Shown here one piece after another: positions 1-6,344 of a DNA stretch of 6,765 bases (position 1 is the stretch's first letter; every line of letters starts with the position of its first letter). The DNA comes from Rhizobiaceae bacterium (GTDB taxonomy: Bacteria > Pseudomonadota > Alphaproteobacteria > Rhizobiales > Rhizobiaceae): assembly GCA_020696915.1 (NCBI GenBank), contig JAJFMR010000199.1, forward strand, positions 1 through 6,765. The letters are read 5' to 3'. The notes under the pieces were generated by a model. That model was given only the letters and a program-made list of their open reading frames with translations. It made no database searches and was not told the origin of the DNA. The position numbers were made by a program, and so were the translations under genes.

Positions 1-1
1 G

Positions 2-1075
2 CGCGCCACGGCATCGGTGACCACGCCCGAAGCCTTCGAAAGCATCATCATCAACGGCAAGACCCATCTCGGCGATGTCGCCACGGTGACGCTCGGCGGC
101 GATCCCGGCGCCTCGTCGCTCCGCTCCGACGGCAAGACCGGCATCGGCATCGGCATCGTGCGCCAGGCGCAGTCGAACACCCTCGACATTTCGCACGGCA
201 TCCGGGCTGCTGCCGAAAAAATCCAGGAGACACTCCCCGAGGGCATGAAGATCCGTGTGACGGGCGACGACGCCACCTTCGTGGAAGGAGCCATTCACGA
301 GGTGGAGATCGCGCTCGGCCTGTCGGTGACGATCGTGCTGCTGGTCATCTACGTGTTCCTGCAGGACTGGCGCGCCACGCTGATCCCGGGTCTCGCCATG
401 CCGGTTGCGTTGATCGGCGTGATCGCGGCGGTCTACCTGGCCGGTTTCTCGATCAACATCCTGACCCTTCTCGCGCTGGTGCTGGCAACCGGCCTGGTGG
501 TCGACGATGCGATCGTGGTGCTCGAGAACATCGTGCGGCGCCGCAACGAGGGCATGGGGCCCCGCGCGGCGGCCGTGCTCGGCGCCAAGGAGGTATTCTT
601 CGCGGTTATCGCGACGACGGCCACGCTGGCTGCCGTGTTCATTCCGCTCTCCTTCCTGCCAGGACAGACCGGCGGCCTGTTTCGCGAATTCGGCTTCGTG
701 CTCGCCATGTCGGTGCTGCTGTCCTGCGTGGTGGCGCTGTCGCTCTGCCCGATGCTCGCCTCACGCATGCTGACGGCAAAAAGCATCGAGCACGGCCATT
801 CCGGGCCGCTTGCGCGTATCGGCGGGAGGCTTGCCAACGTCTATGCGCGCTGCCTTGCCGCCTGCCTGAATGCGCCCTTGCTGGTGGTTCTGGTATCGGT
901 GCTGTTCGCGGCAGCCGCATGGCTTGCCTTCGGCCAGGTAAAGCAGGAACTGACCCCGAAGGAGGACCGCTCCTCGGTGTTCCTGCGCGTCCAGGCGCCG
1001 CAGGGCGTCAGCCTCGACTACGCACCTTCGCCTCCGGCGGGCAAGGCGGTTCCACCAACAGCGGCTTCATGGTGA
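2..1075 (+). pseudogene. RND multidrug efflux transporter (HAE1 type), 5'-truncated first part, ends by frameshift
   Basis: Inner-membrane proton-driven drug efflux pump of the AcrB/MexB (HAE1) family, which would work with a periplasmic adaptor and an outer-membrane channel not present here. The reading frame is open from base 2 with no proper start, so the N-terminus (TM1 and the first porter subdomains) lies upstream of the window. What is seen: a porter segment with the LGDVATV motif, then TM2 to TM6, and TM7 near bases 870-930. TM4 carries the GLVVDDAIVVLENI motif, whose two Asp codons (503-508) match the proton-relay aspartates of AcrB. Family-like sequence continues to the residues GVSLDY at 1004-1021. 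Beyond that the frame reads unrelated residues and stops at 1073-1075, while the family sequence resumes in another frame. The product as written would lack TM8-12 and should not be a working pump. Family assignment is secure; whether the break is biological or a sequencing error is unknown. Confidence 0.88.
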
Positions 1076-2349
1076 TGTCGCTGGCGCCCTGGGACGAACG
1101 CGAGCGCAACCAGCAGGAGATCACCGAAGACATCATGAAGCTGGTGGCCGAGGTGCCGGGCGTGCGCACAACGGCGTTCCAGCCGAACAGCCTCGGCATC
1201 AGGGGTGCGGGAAGCGGCCTGCAGTTCGCGCTCATCGGCAACAGCTACGCCGAGCTCGGCGCGGCTGCCGAGGCGATGCTCGCGGAAATGGAGAAGGACC
1301 CGCGTTTTCTGCAGCCGCGGCTGTCCAACGAACGCACCCAGCCGCAGCTTTTCGTCGAGCTCGACCGCCGGCGCGCCTCCGACCTCGGCATCAACATCGG
1401 CGGCCTCGACCAGGCGCTGCAGGCGGTGCTCGACGGCCGCAAGGTCGCTGACGTCTTCCTCGAAGACCGCAGCTATGCGGTGAAGCTGGTCTCGACCTCC
1501 AATCCGATCAACGATCCCACCGACCTGGAAAACATTTTCCTCCGAACCGCCGACGGGCGGTTCGTGCCGGTTTCGACCATCGCCACGCTGGTGGAACGCG
1601 CCGTGCCGCCGTCGCTTGCCCGGGAGCAGCAGCAGCGCTCGGTTTCGCTGTCGGCGGGCCTGAGCGGCGATTTTCCGCTGGGCGAAGCCTATGCGGAGGC
1701 GCAGAGGATCGCCGCCGAGGTGCTGCCCGCCGGCAGCCGCCTCATCCCGCTTGCGGAAGCCGCCACCCTGGGCGAGACCAGCCGCGGCATGCTGACCATC
1801 TTCGGTTTCGCGATCGTCATCATCCTCCTGGTGCTGGCGGCGCAGTTCGAAAGCTTTGTCAGCGCCATCATCATCATGGCGACGGTGCCGCTCGGCCTGG
1901 CCTGCGCGGTGTTCGCGCTCCTGCTCACCAACACGACACTCAACGCCTACAGCCAGATCGGCCTGGTGCTGCTCGTCGGGGTGATGGCCAAGAATGGCAT
2001 TCTCATCGTCGAGTTCGCCAACCAGCTTCGCGACCGGGGCGCCCCGGTGCGAGAGGCGATCGAGCAGGCGTCGAATATCCGGCTGCGGCCCGTGCTGATG
2101 ACCATGATCTGCACCGTGCTCGGCGGCCTGCCGCTGGTGCTGGCGACGGGCGCCGGCGCCGAAGCCCGCGTCGCGCTCGGCTGGGTGATCGTCGGCGGCC
2201 TCGGCCTGGCGACTGTCTCGACGCTGTTTCTGACGCCGGTCGCCTACCTGCTGCTTGGGCGTTTCGTGACACCCAAGGCGCACGAGGCGGCCCGGCTGAA
2301 GCGGGAGCTGGACGAGGCGGCCTACCGGGATGCGACGCCGGCGGAATAA
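1021..2349 (+). pseudogene. RND multidrug efflux transporter (HAE1 type), C-terminal part after frameshift
   Basis: Continuation of the same RND pump in a different frame. Similarity resumes at about 1021 with a Gly/Ser-rich stretch leading into the NSGFMVM and LAPWDERER motifs of the second periplasmic half. It then runs through the PC1/PC2 porter and docking region (RRASDLGI, about 1369-1392) and TM8 to TM12. TM8 leads into the typical AAQFESF motif. TM10 has GVMAKNGILIVEFANQ, with the Lys codon at 1990-1992 matching the proton-relay lysine of AcrB. The protein ends with a short polar tail and a TAA stop at 2347. No ribosome-binding site or natural start sits at the junction. The first ATG inside the homologous part is at 1069, and an ATG at 919 lies in the out-of-frame overlap with the upstream part. 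Apart from the junction near 1020 the frame is clean, with no further stops. That points to a recent mutation or an assembly error rather than an old decayed gene. Confidence 0.88.
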
Positions 2350-2352
2350 AGC

Positions 2353-2381
2353 AACAGCAAAAGCGGCAGCGGTTTTGCGTT
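2353..2381. terminator. Possible bidirectional terminator hairpin
   Basis: GCAAAA (2357-2362) pairs exactly with TTTTGC (2373-2378). Outside it AAC (2353-2355) pairs with GTT (2379-2381) across a single bulged A. Inside it a G-G mismatch is followed by two more pairs. The hairpin starts just after the efflux gene's stop codon and lies about 83 bases beyond the dehydrogenase stop. There is no clear T-run on the plus strand; read on the minus strand, a moderately T-rich stretch follows. It may stop transcription from either side, or simply be part of the palindromic repeat around it. Confidence 0.33.
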
Positions 2382-2437
2382 AAGACAACCAGATAGGGCA
2401 TTTTCGGGATCCTGAGAAAATCGGAAAGGCTCTGGCC

Positions 2438-2460
2438 ATCCGAGTGCCGGTGTCCCGGAT
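2438..2460 (-). terminator. Weak hairpin just after the dehydrogenase stop
   Basis: ATCCG (2438-2442) and CGGAT (2456-2460) form a 5-bp inverted repeat only a few bases downstream of the minus-strand stop codon. An inner CCGG-GACA-CCGG can form a competing 4-bp stem. No T-run follows, so a role as terminator is only a suggestion from position and pairing. Confidence 0.2.
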
Positions 2461-2463
2461 CGT

Positions 2464-3702
2464 TCAAATCTTCTCCTGAGTGTACTTCCTGAGTTCGCCA
2501 CGGGCGATCTGGCGGCGATGCACGGCATCGGGGCCGTCGACCAGCCTCAGCGTGCGCAGATGCGTCCAGGCCCGCGCCAGCGGCGTGTCCTGGCTGATCC
2601 CCTGGCCGCCGAACATCTGCACCGCCTCGTCGGTTACCTTCAGCGCGACGCGCGGCGCCGCCACCTTGATCTGGCTGATCCACGGAGCTGCGGCGCGCCG
2701 GTCGCCGCGGTCGATCATCCACGCCGCCTTCAGACACAACAGCCGCGCCATTTCTATTTCGATGCGGCACTCGGCGATGATGTCGAAATTGGCGCCGAGT
2801 TCTGCCAGCTTGCGGCCGAACGCCTCGCGCTGCAGGGAGCGCCGGCACATCAGCTCCAGCGCCGCCTCCGCCTGTCCGATGGCTCGCATGCAGTGATGGA
2901 TACGACCGGGGCCGAGCCGCCCCTGGGCTATTTCGAAGCCCCTGCCCTCGCCCAGGATGAGGTTGGACGCCGGCACCCGCACGTTGTCGAACCGCATGTG
3001 CATGTGACCGTGCGGTGCGTCATCGTCGCCATAGACTTTCATGGCCCGCAATCTGGTGATCCCCGGCGTGTCGGCCGGCACCAGGATCATGGAATGCCGC
3101 GCATGCTTCGGCGCTTCAGGATCCGTAAGCACCATGACGATATAGACGGCGCAGCGCGGGTCCCCGGCGCCGGAAGACCACCACTTCTCGCCGTCGAGCA
3201 CATATTCCCCCCCATCGGCCCGGCAGCGCATCGATATGTTGGTGGCATCGGACGAGGCGACGTCCGGCTCCGTCATCAGGTAGGCTGACCTGATCTCGCC
3301 GGCCAGCAGCGGACCCAGCCAGCGCTCCTTGTGCGCGGCCGATCCATGGCGTTCCAGCACTTCCATGTTGCCGGTGTCGGGGGCCGAGCAGTTGAATGTC
3401 TCGGCACCGAGATGCGCCTTGCCCATCTCTTCCGCGAGATATGCGTATTCGACCGTCGTCAATCCGTGGCCGCGGCTTGAATCCGTCAGCCAGAAGTTCC
3501 AGAGGCCGCGCTCGCGCGCCTTGGCCTTCAGGCCTTCGAGGATTTCGGTCTGCCGCTGCGTGTAGGAGAACCGGTCGCCGGCCTTGCCCACCTCGTCCAG
3601 GAATTCCTCGTCGAGTGGTCTGATTTCCTCGACGACCATGCGCCTGACGCTTTCGTGTATCGGCCTGAGCCGGTCGGTCATCCCGAGGTCCATGTCCGCC
3701 AT
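2464..3702 (-). CDS. Acyl-CoA dehydrogenase, ACAD10/ACAD11 (LvaC-like) subgroup
   Basis: A 412-residue cytoplasmic FAD enzyme of the acyl-CoA dehydrogenase fold, of normal length for the group. The N-terminal helical domain covers about residues 10-135. The flavin-binding motif LMTEPDVASSDATN (142-155) opens the beta domain, and the helical C-terminal domain begins with RLGPGRIHHCMRAIG (262-276), a signature I associate with ACAD10/11 relatives. FGGQGIS (364-370) is the conserved flavin-contacting loop. Where classical medium-chain enzymes have the catalytic Glu in an EGT motif, this protein has VDGPDAV with Asp389, also typical of ACAD10/11. Those relatives (vertebrate ACAD11, P. putida LvaC) remove phosphate from 4-phosphoacyl-CoA, so this enzyme may do the same with the kinase at 5169-6212; ordinary alpha,beta-dehydrogenation remains possible. 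The start at 3702 is chosen because AAGGGAG sits nine bases upstream; the frame is open for 48 codons further, but that extension looks unlike the family. It is transcribed divergently from the SDR gene. Confidence 0.9.
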   Translation of the reverse strand: MADMDLGMTDRLRPIHESVRRMVVEEIRPLDEEFLDEVGKAGDRFSYTQRQTEILEGLKAKARERGLWNFWLTDSSRGHGLTTVEYAYLAEEMGKAHLGAETFNCSAPDTGNMEVLERHGSAAHKERWLGPLLAGEIRSAYLMTEPDVASSDATNISMRCRADGGEYVLDGEKWWSSGAGDPRCAVYIVMVLTDPEAPKHARHSMILVPADTPGITRLRAMKVYGDDDAPHGHMHMRFDNVRVPASNLILGEGRGFEIAQGRLGPGRIHHCMRAIGQAEAALELMCRRSLQREAFGRKLAELGANFDIIAECRIEIEMARLLCLKAAWMIDRGDRRAAAPWISQIKVAAPRVALKVTDEAVQMFGGQGISQDTPLARAWTHLRTLRLVDGPDAVHRRQIARGELRKYTQEKI

Positions 3703-3865
3703 GGTTGGCGTCTCCCTTGCTGTGGCAGCGGCACCCGGCCGGCCGCCCGCCGATGTCGAGACCGGCTGGCGACGAAAAAGCTCGAGCCTGATGGCTTTAC
3801 CGGCCGCATGGATTTCCGTACTTCGAGGGCCGTTGTCAACGCGCATACAGCGCCAGGGGCATTCG
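3703..3865. promoter_or_regulatory. Divergent intergenic regulatory region
   Basis: These 163 bases separate the start codons of the dehydrogenase (minus) and the SDR (plus), and must carry promoters for both unless one is read from further away. A perfect 11-base palindrome, CGTTGTCAACG, lies at 3831-3841, with 24 bases between it and the SDR start codon. That spacing would suit a repressor or activator site, but the palindrome is short enough to be chance. Ribosome-binding sites close each end: AGGGG at 3855-3859 for the SDR, and AAGGGAG (minus strand, about 3712-3718) for the dehydrogenase. A GC palindrome, CCGGCCGG, at 3735-3742 is probably compositional. Confidence 0.45.
3811..3839 (-). 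promoter_or_regulatory. Candidate sigma-70 type promoter for the acyl-CoA dehydrogenase
   Basis: On the minus strand a perfect TTGACA (3839 to 3834) is followed 17 bases later by GAAATC (3816 to 3811), a poor match to the -10 consensus. Transcription would start near 3804 and leave a leader of about 100 bases. The -35 box overlaps the palindrome at 3831-3841, so a bound regulator could block it. The weak -10 keeps this tentative, though alphaproteobacterial -10 boxes are often poor. Confidence 0.27.
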
Positions 3866-4681
3866 ATGTTCTATCTCGACGAGCTGTTTTCGGTAGCCGG
3901 CAAGACGGCTCTCGTCACCGGCGCCGCCACCGGCATCGGACGCATGGCCGCGACGGCGCTGGTGAATGGCGGGGCACGCGTTCTCATCGCCTCGCGCAAG
4001 GGCGCGGACTGCGATAGGGCGGCCGCCGAGATCAGCGGGCCGGAAACGGCGGGTAAGGCCGAGGGCTTCACCGGCGACGTGGGAAGCGAAGCCGGCATTG
4101 CCGCCCTCGTGGCGGAAGTAAGAGCGCGGACCGAGAAGCTGGACATCTTGATCAACAATGCCGGGACGTCCTGGGGCGCACCCTTCGCGGAGTTCCCCTA
4201 CGCCGGCTGGACCAAGGTGCTGGCCGTGAACGTCACCGGCCTGTTTCACCTCACCCGCGAGCTGGTGCCGATGCTGGCGGACTCAGCCAGCGACGCGGAT
4301 CCCTCACGCGTGATCAATGTCGGCTCGGTGATGGGCACGCAGCCGCTGGCCGACGACGCCTATTCCTACACCGCGTCGAAGGCTGCCGTTCACCACCTCA
4401 CAAGAACGCTGGCGATCGAGCTCGCCCCGCGGCGCATCACCGTCAATGCCTTCGCCCCTGGGCCGTTCCAGAGCCGCATGACGGCCTTCGCGACGGCCAC
4501 CGACGAGCAGGCGTCGAAGGTCGGGGCGCGTGTCCCGCTTGGCAGGATCGGCGGGCCCGGCGACATTGCCGGCGCGACGCTCTATCTGTGCGGCCGGGCC
4601 GGCGCCTGGGTCACCGGCGCCATCCTGCCCATCGATGGCGGCCAGTCCGTGCAGCACGGAATGAAGCTGTTCAAGGAATGA
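3866..4681 (+). CDS. Short-chain dehydrogenase/reductase (classical SDR)
   Basis: A 271-residue cytoplasmic NAD(P)-dependent oxidoreductase with one Rossmann fold. Visible motifs in order: the cofactor loop TGAATGIG (18-25), a basic residue after the second strand (ASRKG, Arg44), which favours NADP(H), the structural NNAG (97-100), Asn122 in VNVTG, the catalytic Ser154 in VGSVMG, and Tyr168/Lys172 in YTASK. APGP (197-200) and the closing IDGG loop are also classical. The N-terminus LFSVAGKTALVTG resembles RhlG/FabG-like reductases, but the substrate cannot be read from sequence. By context it may oxidise a 3-hydroxyacyl-CoA made by the hydratase downstream, or act like LvaD and reduce a 4-oxoacyl-CoA to the 4-hydroxy form. 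The ATG at 3866 is preceded by AGGGG at a six-base spacing; the frame is open upstream but carries no family sequence there. It is the first gene of a three-gene run, with the next start 17 bases after the stop or overlapping it. Confidence 0.92.
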   Translation: MFYLDELFSVAGKTALVTGAATGIGRMAATALVNGGARVLIASRKGADCDRAAAEISGPETAGKAEGFTGDVGSEAGIAALVAEVRARTEKLDILINNAGTSWGAPFAEFPYAGWTKVLAVNVTGLFHLTRELVPMLADSASDADPSRVINVGSVMGTQPLADDAYSYTASKAAVHHLTRTLAIELAPRRITVNAFAPGPFQSRMTAFATATDEQASKVGARVPLGRIGGPGDIAGATLYLCGRAGAWVTGAILPIDGGQSVQHGMKLFKE

Positions 4682-4685
4682 TGCC

Positions 4686-4691
4686 GGAGGG
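4686..4691 (+). promoter_or_regulatory. Ribosome-binding site deciding the MaoC start
   Basis: GGAGGG lies seven bases before the GTG at 4699. It is much stronger than the AAGGA (4673-4677) that directly abuts the ATG at 4678 and is only three bases from the ATG at 4681. This supports the GTG as the main start, although the ATGA overlap with the SDR stop keeps a coupled start at 4678 possible. Confidence 0.55.
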
Positions 4692-4698
4692 TGTTTCA

Positions 4699-5172
4699 GT
4701 GGAAGCCGTCAGTCTGGAGACCTTTCTCGCCGCAATCGGCACCGAATTCGCATCCCCCTGGCGAACGGTCACCCAACGCATGATCGACCTGTTCGCCGAC
4801 GCGACCGACGACCATCAGTTCATCCACGTCGACGCGGCGCGGGCCGCCGCGGAAGCGCCGTTCGGCGGCACCATCGCCCATGGCTTCCTGACGCTGTCGC
4901 TGCTGTCGGCGTTTGCCTTCGAAACCGTGCCGCCCCTCGAAGGCGCCGGAATGGGCATAAACCACGGCTTCGACAATCTTCGCTTCCTTGCTCCGGTCAA
5001 GACCGGTTCGAGGATTCGCGCCCGCTTCAAGCTCGCGCACGTCAAGGTGCGGCGGTCAGGCTGGGTCGAGGTGACCAACGACGTCAACATAGACATCGAG
5101 AATTCATTGAAACCCGCTTTGACGGCACGCTGGGTGACGCTGACCCATATCGAGCCCCGGGCCGACCCATGA
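4699..5172 (+). CDS. MaoC-like (R)-specific enoyl-CoA hydratase
   Basis: A 157-residue single hot-dog domain protein of the MaoC dehydratase family, expected to add water to trans-2-enoyl-CoA to give (R)-3-hydroxyacyl-CoA in the cytoplasm. The hydratase-2 motif is present as FADATDDHQFIHVD (32-45). Asp38 and His43 keep the Asp-x4-His spacing of the catalytic pair in PhaJ-type hydratases. The following GGTIAHGFLTLSL (56-68) is the conserved central helix region. Length is normal for the single-domain type, which works as a dimer. The start at GTG 4699 is preferred for its strong ribosome-binding site; ATGs at 4678 and 4681 would add six or seven residues. The stop overlaps the kinase start in an ATGA, so the two are probably translated in coupling. 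In this cluster it would take the enoyl-CoA left after the kinase/dehydrogenase pair and pass a 3-hydroxyacyl-CoA onward; that role is inferred. Confidence 0.9.
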   Translation: MEAVSLETFLAAIGTEFASPWRTVTQRMIDLFADATDDHQFIHVDAARAAAEAPFGGTIAHGFLTLSLLSAFAFETVPPLEGAGMGINHGFDNLRFLAPVKTGSRIRARFKLAHVKVRRSGWVEVTNDVNIDIENSLKPALTARWVTLTHIEPRADP

Positions 5173-6212
5173 CCGATGCCAAGGCGCTGGACCCGGCGAG
5201 GCTCGGCCCCTATCTCGAAGCGGCAGTTGCGGGCTTCCGCGGCCTGCGCAGCGTCGAGAAATTCGCCTCCGGGCAGTCGAATCCGACCTATCTCCTGATC
5301 GCCGACAGCGGCCGCTACGTGCTGCGCGCCAAGCCGCCCGGTGAGCTCCTCCGGTCGGCCCACCAGGTGGATCGCGAATACCGGATCATGGGCGCACTCC
5401 GCGCCACGCCCGTGCCGGTGCCGCAAGTACTGCACCTCTCCGGGGAAGAGTCGCCGATCGGCCGCATGTTCTACGTGATGGCCTTCGTGGAGGGCCGGAT
5501 CTTCTTCGATCCGGCACTGCCCGAGATCGGTGACCCGCCTACGCGGGGCGCCGTCTACGACGCGATGAACCGGACGCTGGCCGACCTTCACGGCGTCGAC
5601 CTGGCGGCCGTTGGTCTGAACGATTTCGGGCGCCCCGGAAGCTATTTCGAGCGGCAGCTCCAGCGCTGGACGAGGCAGTACCGGAACACCGAAACCGGTG
5701 CGGTCGCGGAAATGGAGTTCCTGATCGGGTGGCTCGAGAAGCACCCTGCCGCCGATGACGGCCAGGTTTCCCTGGTCCACGGCGACTACCGGCTGGACAA
5801 TCTGATGTTCGCGCCGGACAGCCCGGACATAGTGGCCGTGCTCGACTGGGAACTGTCGACGCTGGGCCATCCGCATGCCGACCTTGCCTACCAGTGCATG
5901 CAGTGGAGGCTGCCGCATTCATCCGGGTTCAAGGGCCTCGGTGGGATCGACCGGACCGCGCTCGGAATTCCATCGGAGGAGGATTACGTTGCCGCCTATT
6001 GCCGCCGCCGCGGCATCGGCGGCATTGCCGGCTGGACATTCCTGCTTGCCTTCTCCTTCTTCCGCCTGGCGGCGATCTGCCAGGGCGTCTACAGGCGAGC
6101 CCTCGACGGCAATGCGTCCAATCCGGACAAGGCGAGTCAGTACGGCAAGGCCGTCATCCTTCTCTCCTCACTCGCCGTGCAGCTTTTGGACCGGAAAGAC
6201 GTTGTCGAGTGA
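5169..6212 (+). CDS. APH-fold kinase, ACAD11-N-terminal/LvaA-like (putative 4-hydroxyacyl-CoA kinase)
   Basis: A 347-residue cytoplasmic protein of the aminoglycoside/choline phosphotransferase fold. The nucleotide loop lies at SGQSNPTYLL (34-43), and Lys55 in VLRAKPPG is the expected ATP-binding lysine. The catalytic loop is HGDYRLDN (204-211), with Asp206 as base and Asn211 as metal ligand; the second metal aspartate is Asp226 in LDWELSTLGHPHADLAY (225-241). DWELSTLG and the C-terminal helices (FRLAAICQGVYRRAL, 298-312) fit the ACAD10/11-type branch rather than true antibiotic kinases, so a resistance label would mislead. Relatives LvaA and the N-terminal half of ACAD11 phosphorylate the 4-hydroxyl of 4-hydroxyacyl-CoA. 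Since an ACAD11-like dehydrogenase is encoded divergently nearby, the same activity is inferred here. The ATG at 5169 overlaps the hydratase stop by four bases. LvaA needs a small partner, LvaB, in P. putida; nothing recognisable as LvaB is in the window. Confidence 0.87.
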   Translation: MTDAKALDPARLGPYLEAAVAGFRGLRSVEKFASGQSNPTYLLIADSGRYVLRAKPPGELLRSAHQVDREYRIMGALRATPVPVPQVLHLSGEESPIGRMFYVMAFVEGRIFFDPALPEIGDPPTRGAVYDAMNRTLADLHGVDLAAVGLNDFGRPGSYFERQLQRWTRQYRNTETGAVAEMEFLIGWLEKHPAADDGQVSLVHGDYRLDNLMFAPDSPDIVAVLDWELSTLGHPHADLAYQCMQWRLPHSSGFKGLGGIDRTALGIPSEEDYVAAYCRRRGIGGIAGWTFLLAFSFFRLAAICQGVYRRALDGNASNPDKASQYGKAVILLSSLAVQLLDRKDVVE

Positions 6213-6344
6213 GCCGGCACCAACGGGCTACGGCATCGGACCGAAAGTTGAAACGGCTTTCCGTACGAAGTCCCGAAATAAAAAGCCAAAGCGGCAGGGC
6301 GCGCTTCTTCCAGCGCACTCCGCCGAAGTTACGGAGAACGAAGC
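6213..6344. repeat. Intergenic gap with degenerate palindromic element
   Basis: These 132 bases contain no gene. At 6238-6273 two nested inverted pairs are seen: GGAC (6238-6241) with GTCC (6270-6273), and GAAAG (6243-6247) with CTTTC (6257-6261). An A-rich patch follows at 6275-6284, then AAGCGGC. The order (GCATCGGACCGAAA, a short loop, a matching arm, then AAATAAAAAG and AAGCG) recalls mosaic intergenic palindromes common in Rhizobiales. The recollection is not checked. TTGAAA at 6248-6253 could be a -35 box for the next gene, but no well-spaced -10 is seen. There is no T-run after the stem, so a terminator for the kinase gene is not clear. Confidence 0.38.

Larger units (their letters stand above)
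2350..2463. repeat. Convergent intergenic gap with degenerate palindromic, rhizobial-style repeat
   Basis: This 114-base gap lies between the ends of two genes that face each other and contains no gene. It holds two adjacent inverted structures. The first is the hairpin at 2353-2381. The second, about 2394-2434, has ATTTTC and GAAAAT arms (2399-2404 and 2415-2420) inside a longer imperfect inverted repeat running from TAGGGCATTTTC to GAAAGGCTCT. The layout and wording resemble abundant intergenic palindromes I remember from Rhizobiales genomes, in which GAGCATTTTC pairs with GAAAATGCTC; this copy carries several mismatches. The structure is seen directly; the repeat-family name is from memory and not verified. 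Confidence 0.42.

Noticed and set aside
1018..2283. Long open frame on the minus strand opposite the efflux pump (421 codons)
   Set aside because: It is the complement of the RND C-terminal half, is rich in Arg, His and Gln, and lacks any family motif or ribosome-binding site; a shadow of high-GC coding sequence.
2003..2848. Open frame on the minus strand spanning the end of the pump gene and the end of the dehydrogenase gene
   Set aside because: It crosses the convergent gap, is out of frame with the dehydrogenase, and is Pro/Arg-rich without recognisable motifs.
3735..3744. CCGGCCGG/GGCCGGCC palindrome as an operator
   Set aside because: Short GC-only palindromes are expected at this base composition and nothing else supports a role.
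3703..3846. N-terminal extension of the acyl-CoA dehydrogenase (48 extra codons)
   Set aside because: The frame is open, but the extension has no family similarity or targeting signal, and a good ribosome-binding site sits before the ATG at 3702.
4815..5918. Long open frame on the minus strand opposite the hydratase and kinase (367 codons)
   Set aside because: It spans two well-supported plus-strand genes and reads as low-complexity Arg/Gly/Ala sequence with no domain; a codon-bias shadow.
5169..6212. Reading the kinase as an aminoglycoside resistance enzyme
   Set aside because: The fold is shared, but the DWELSTLG motif, the ACAD partner and the acyl-CoA gene context fit the ACAD11/LvaA branch.
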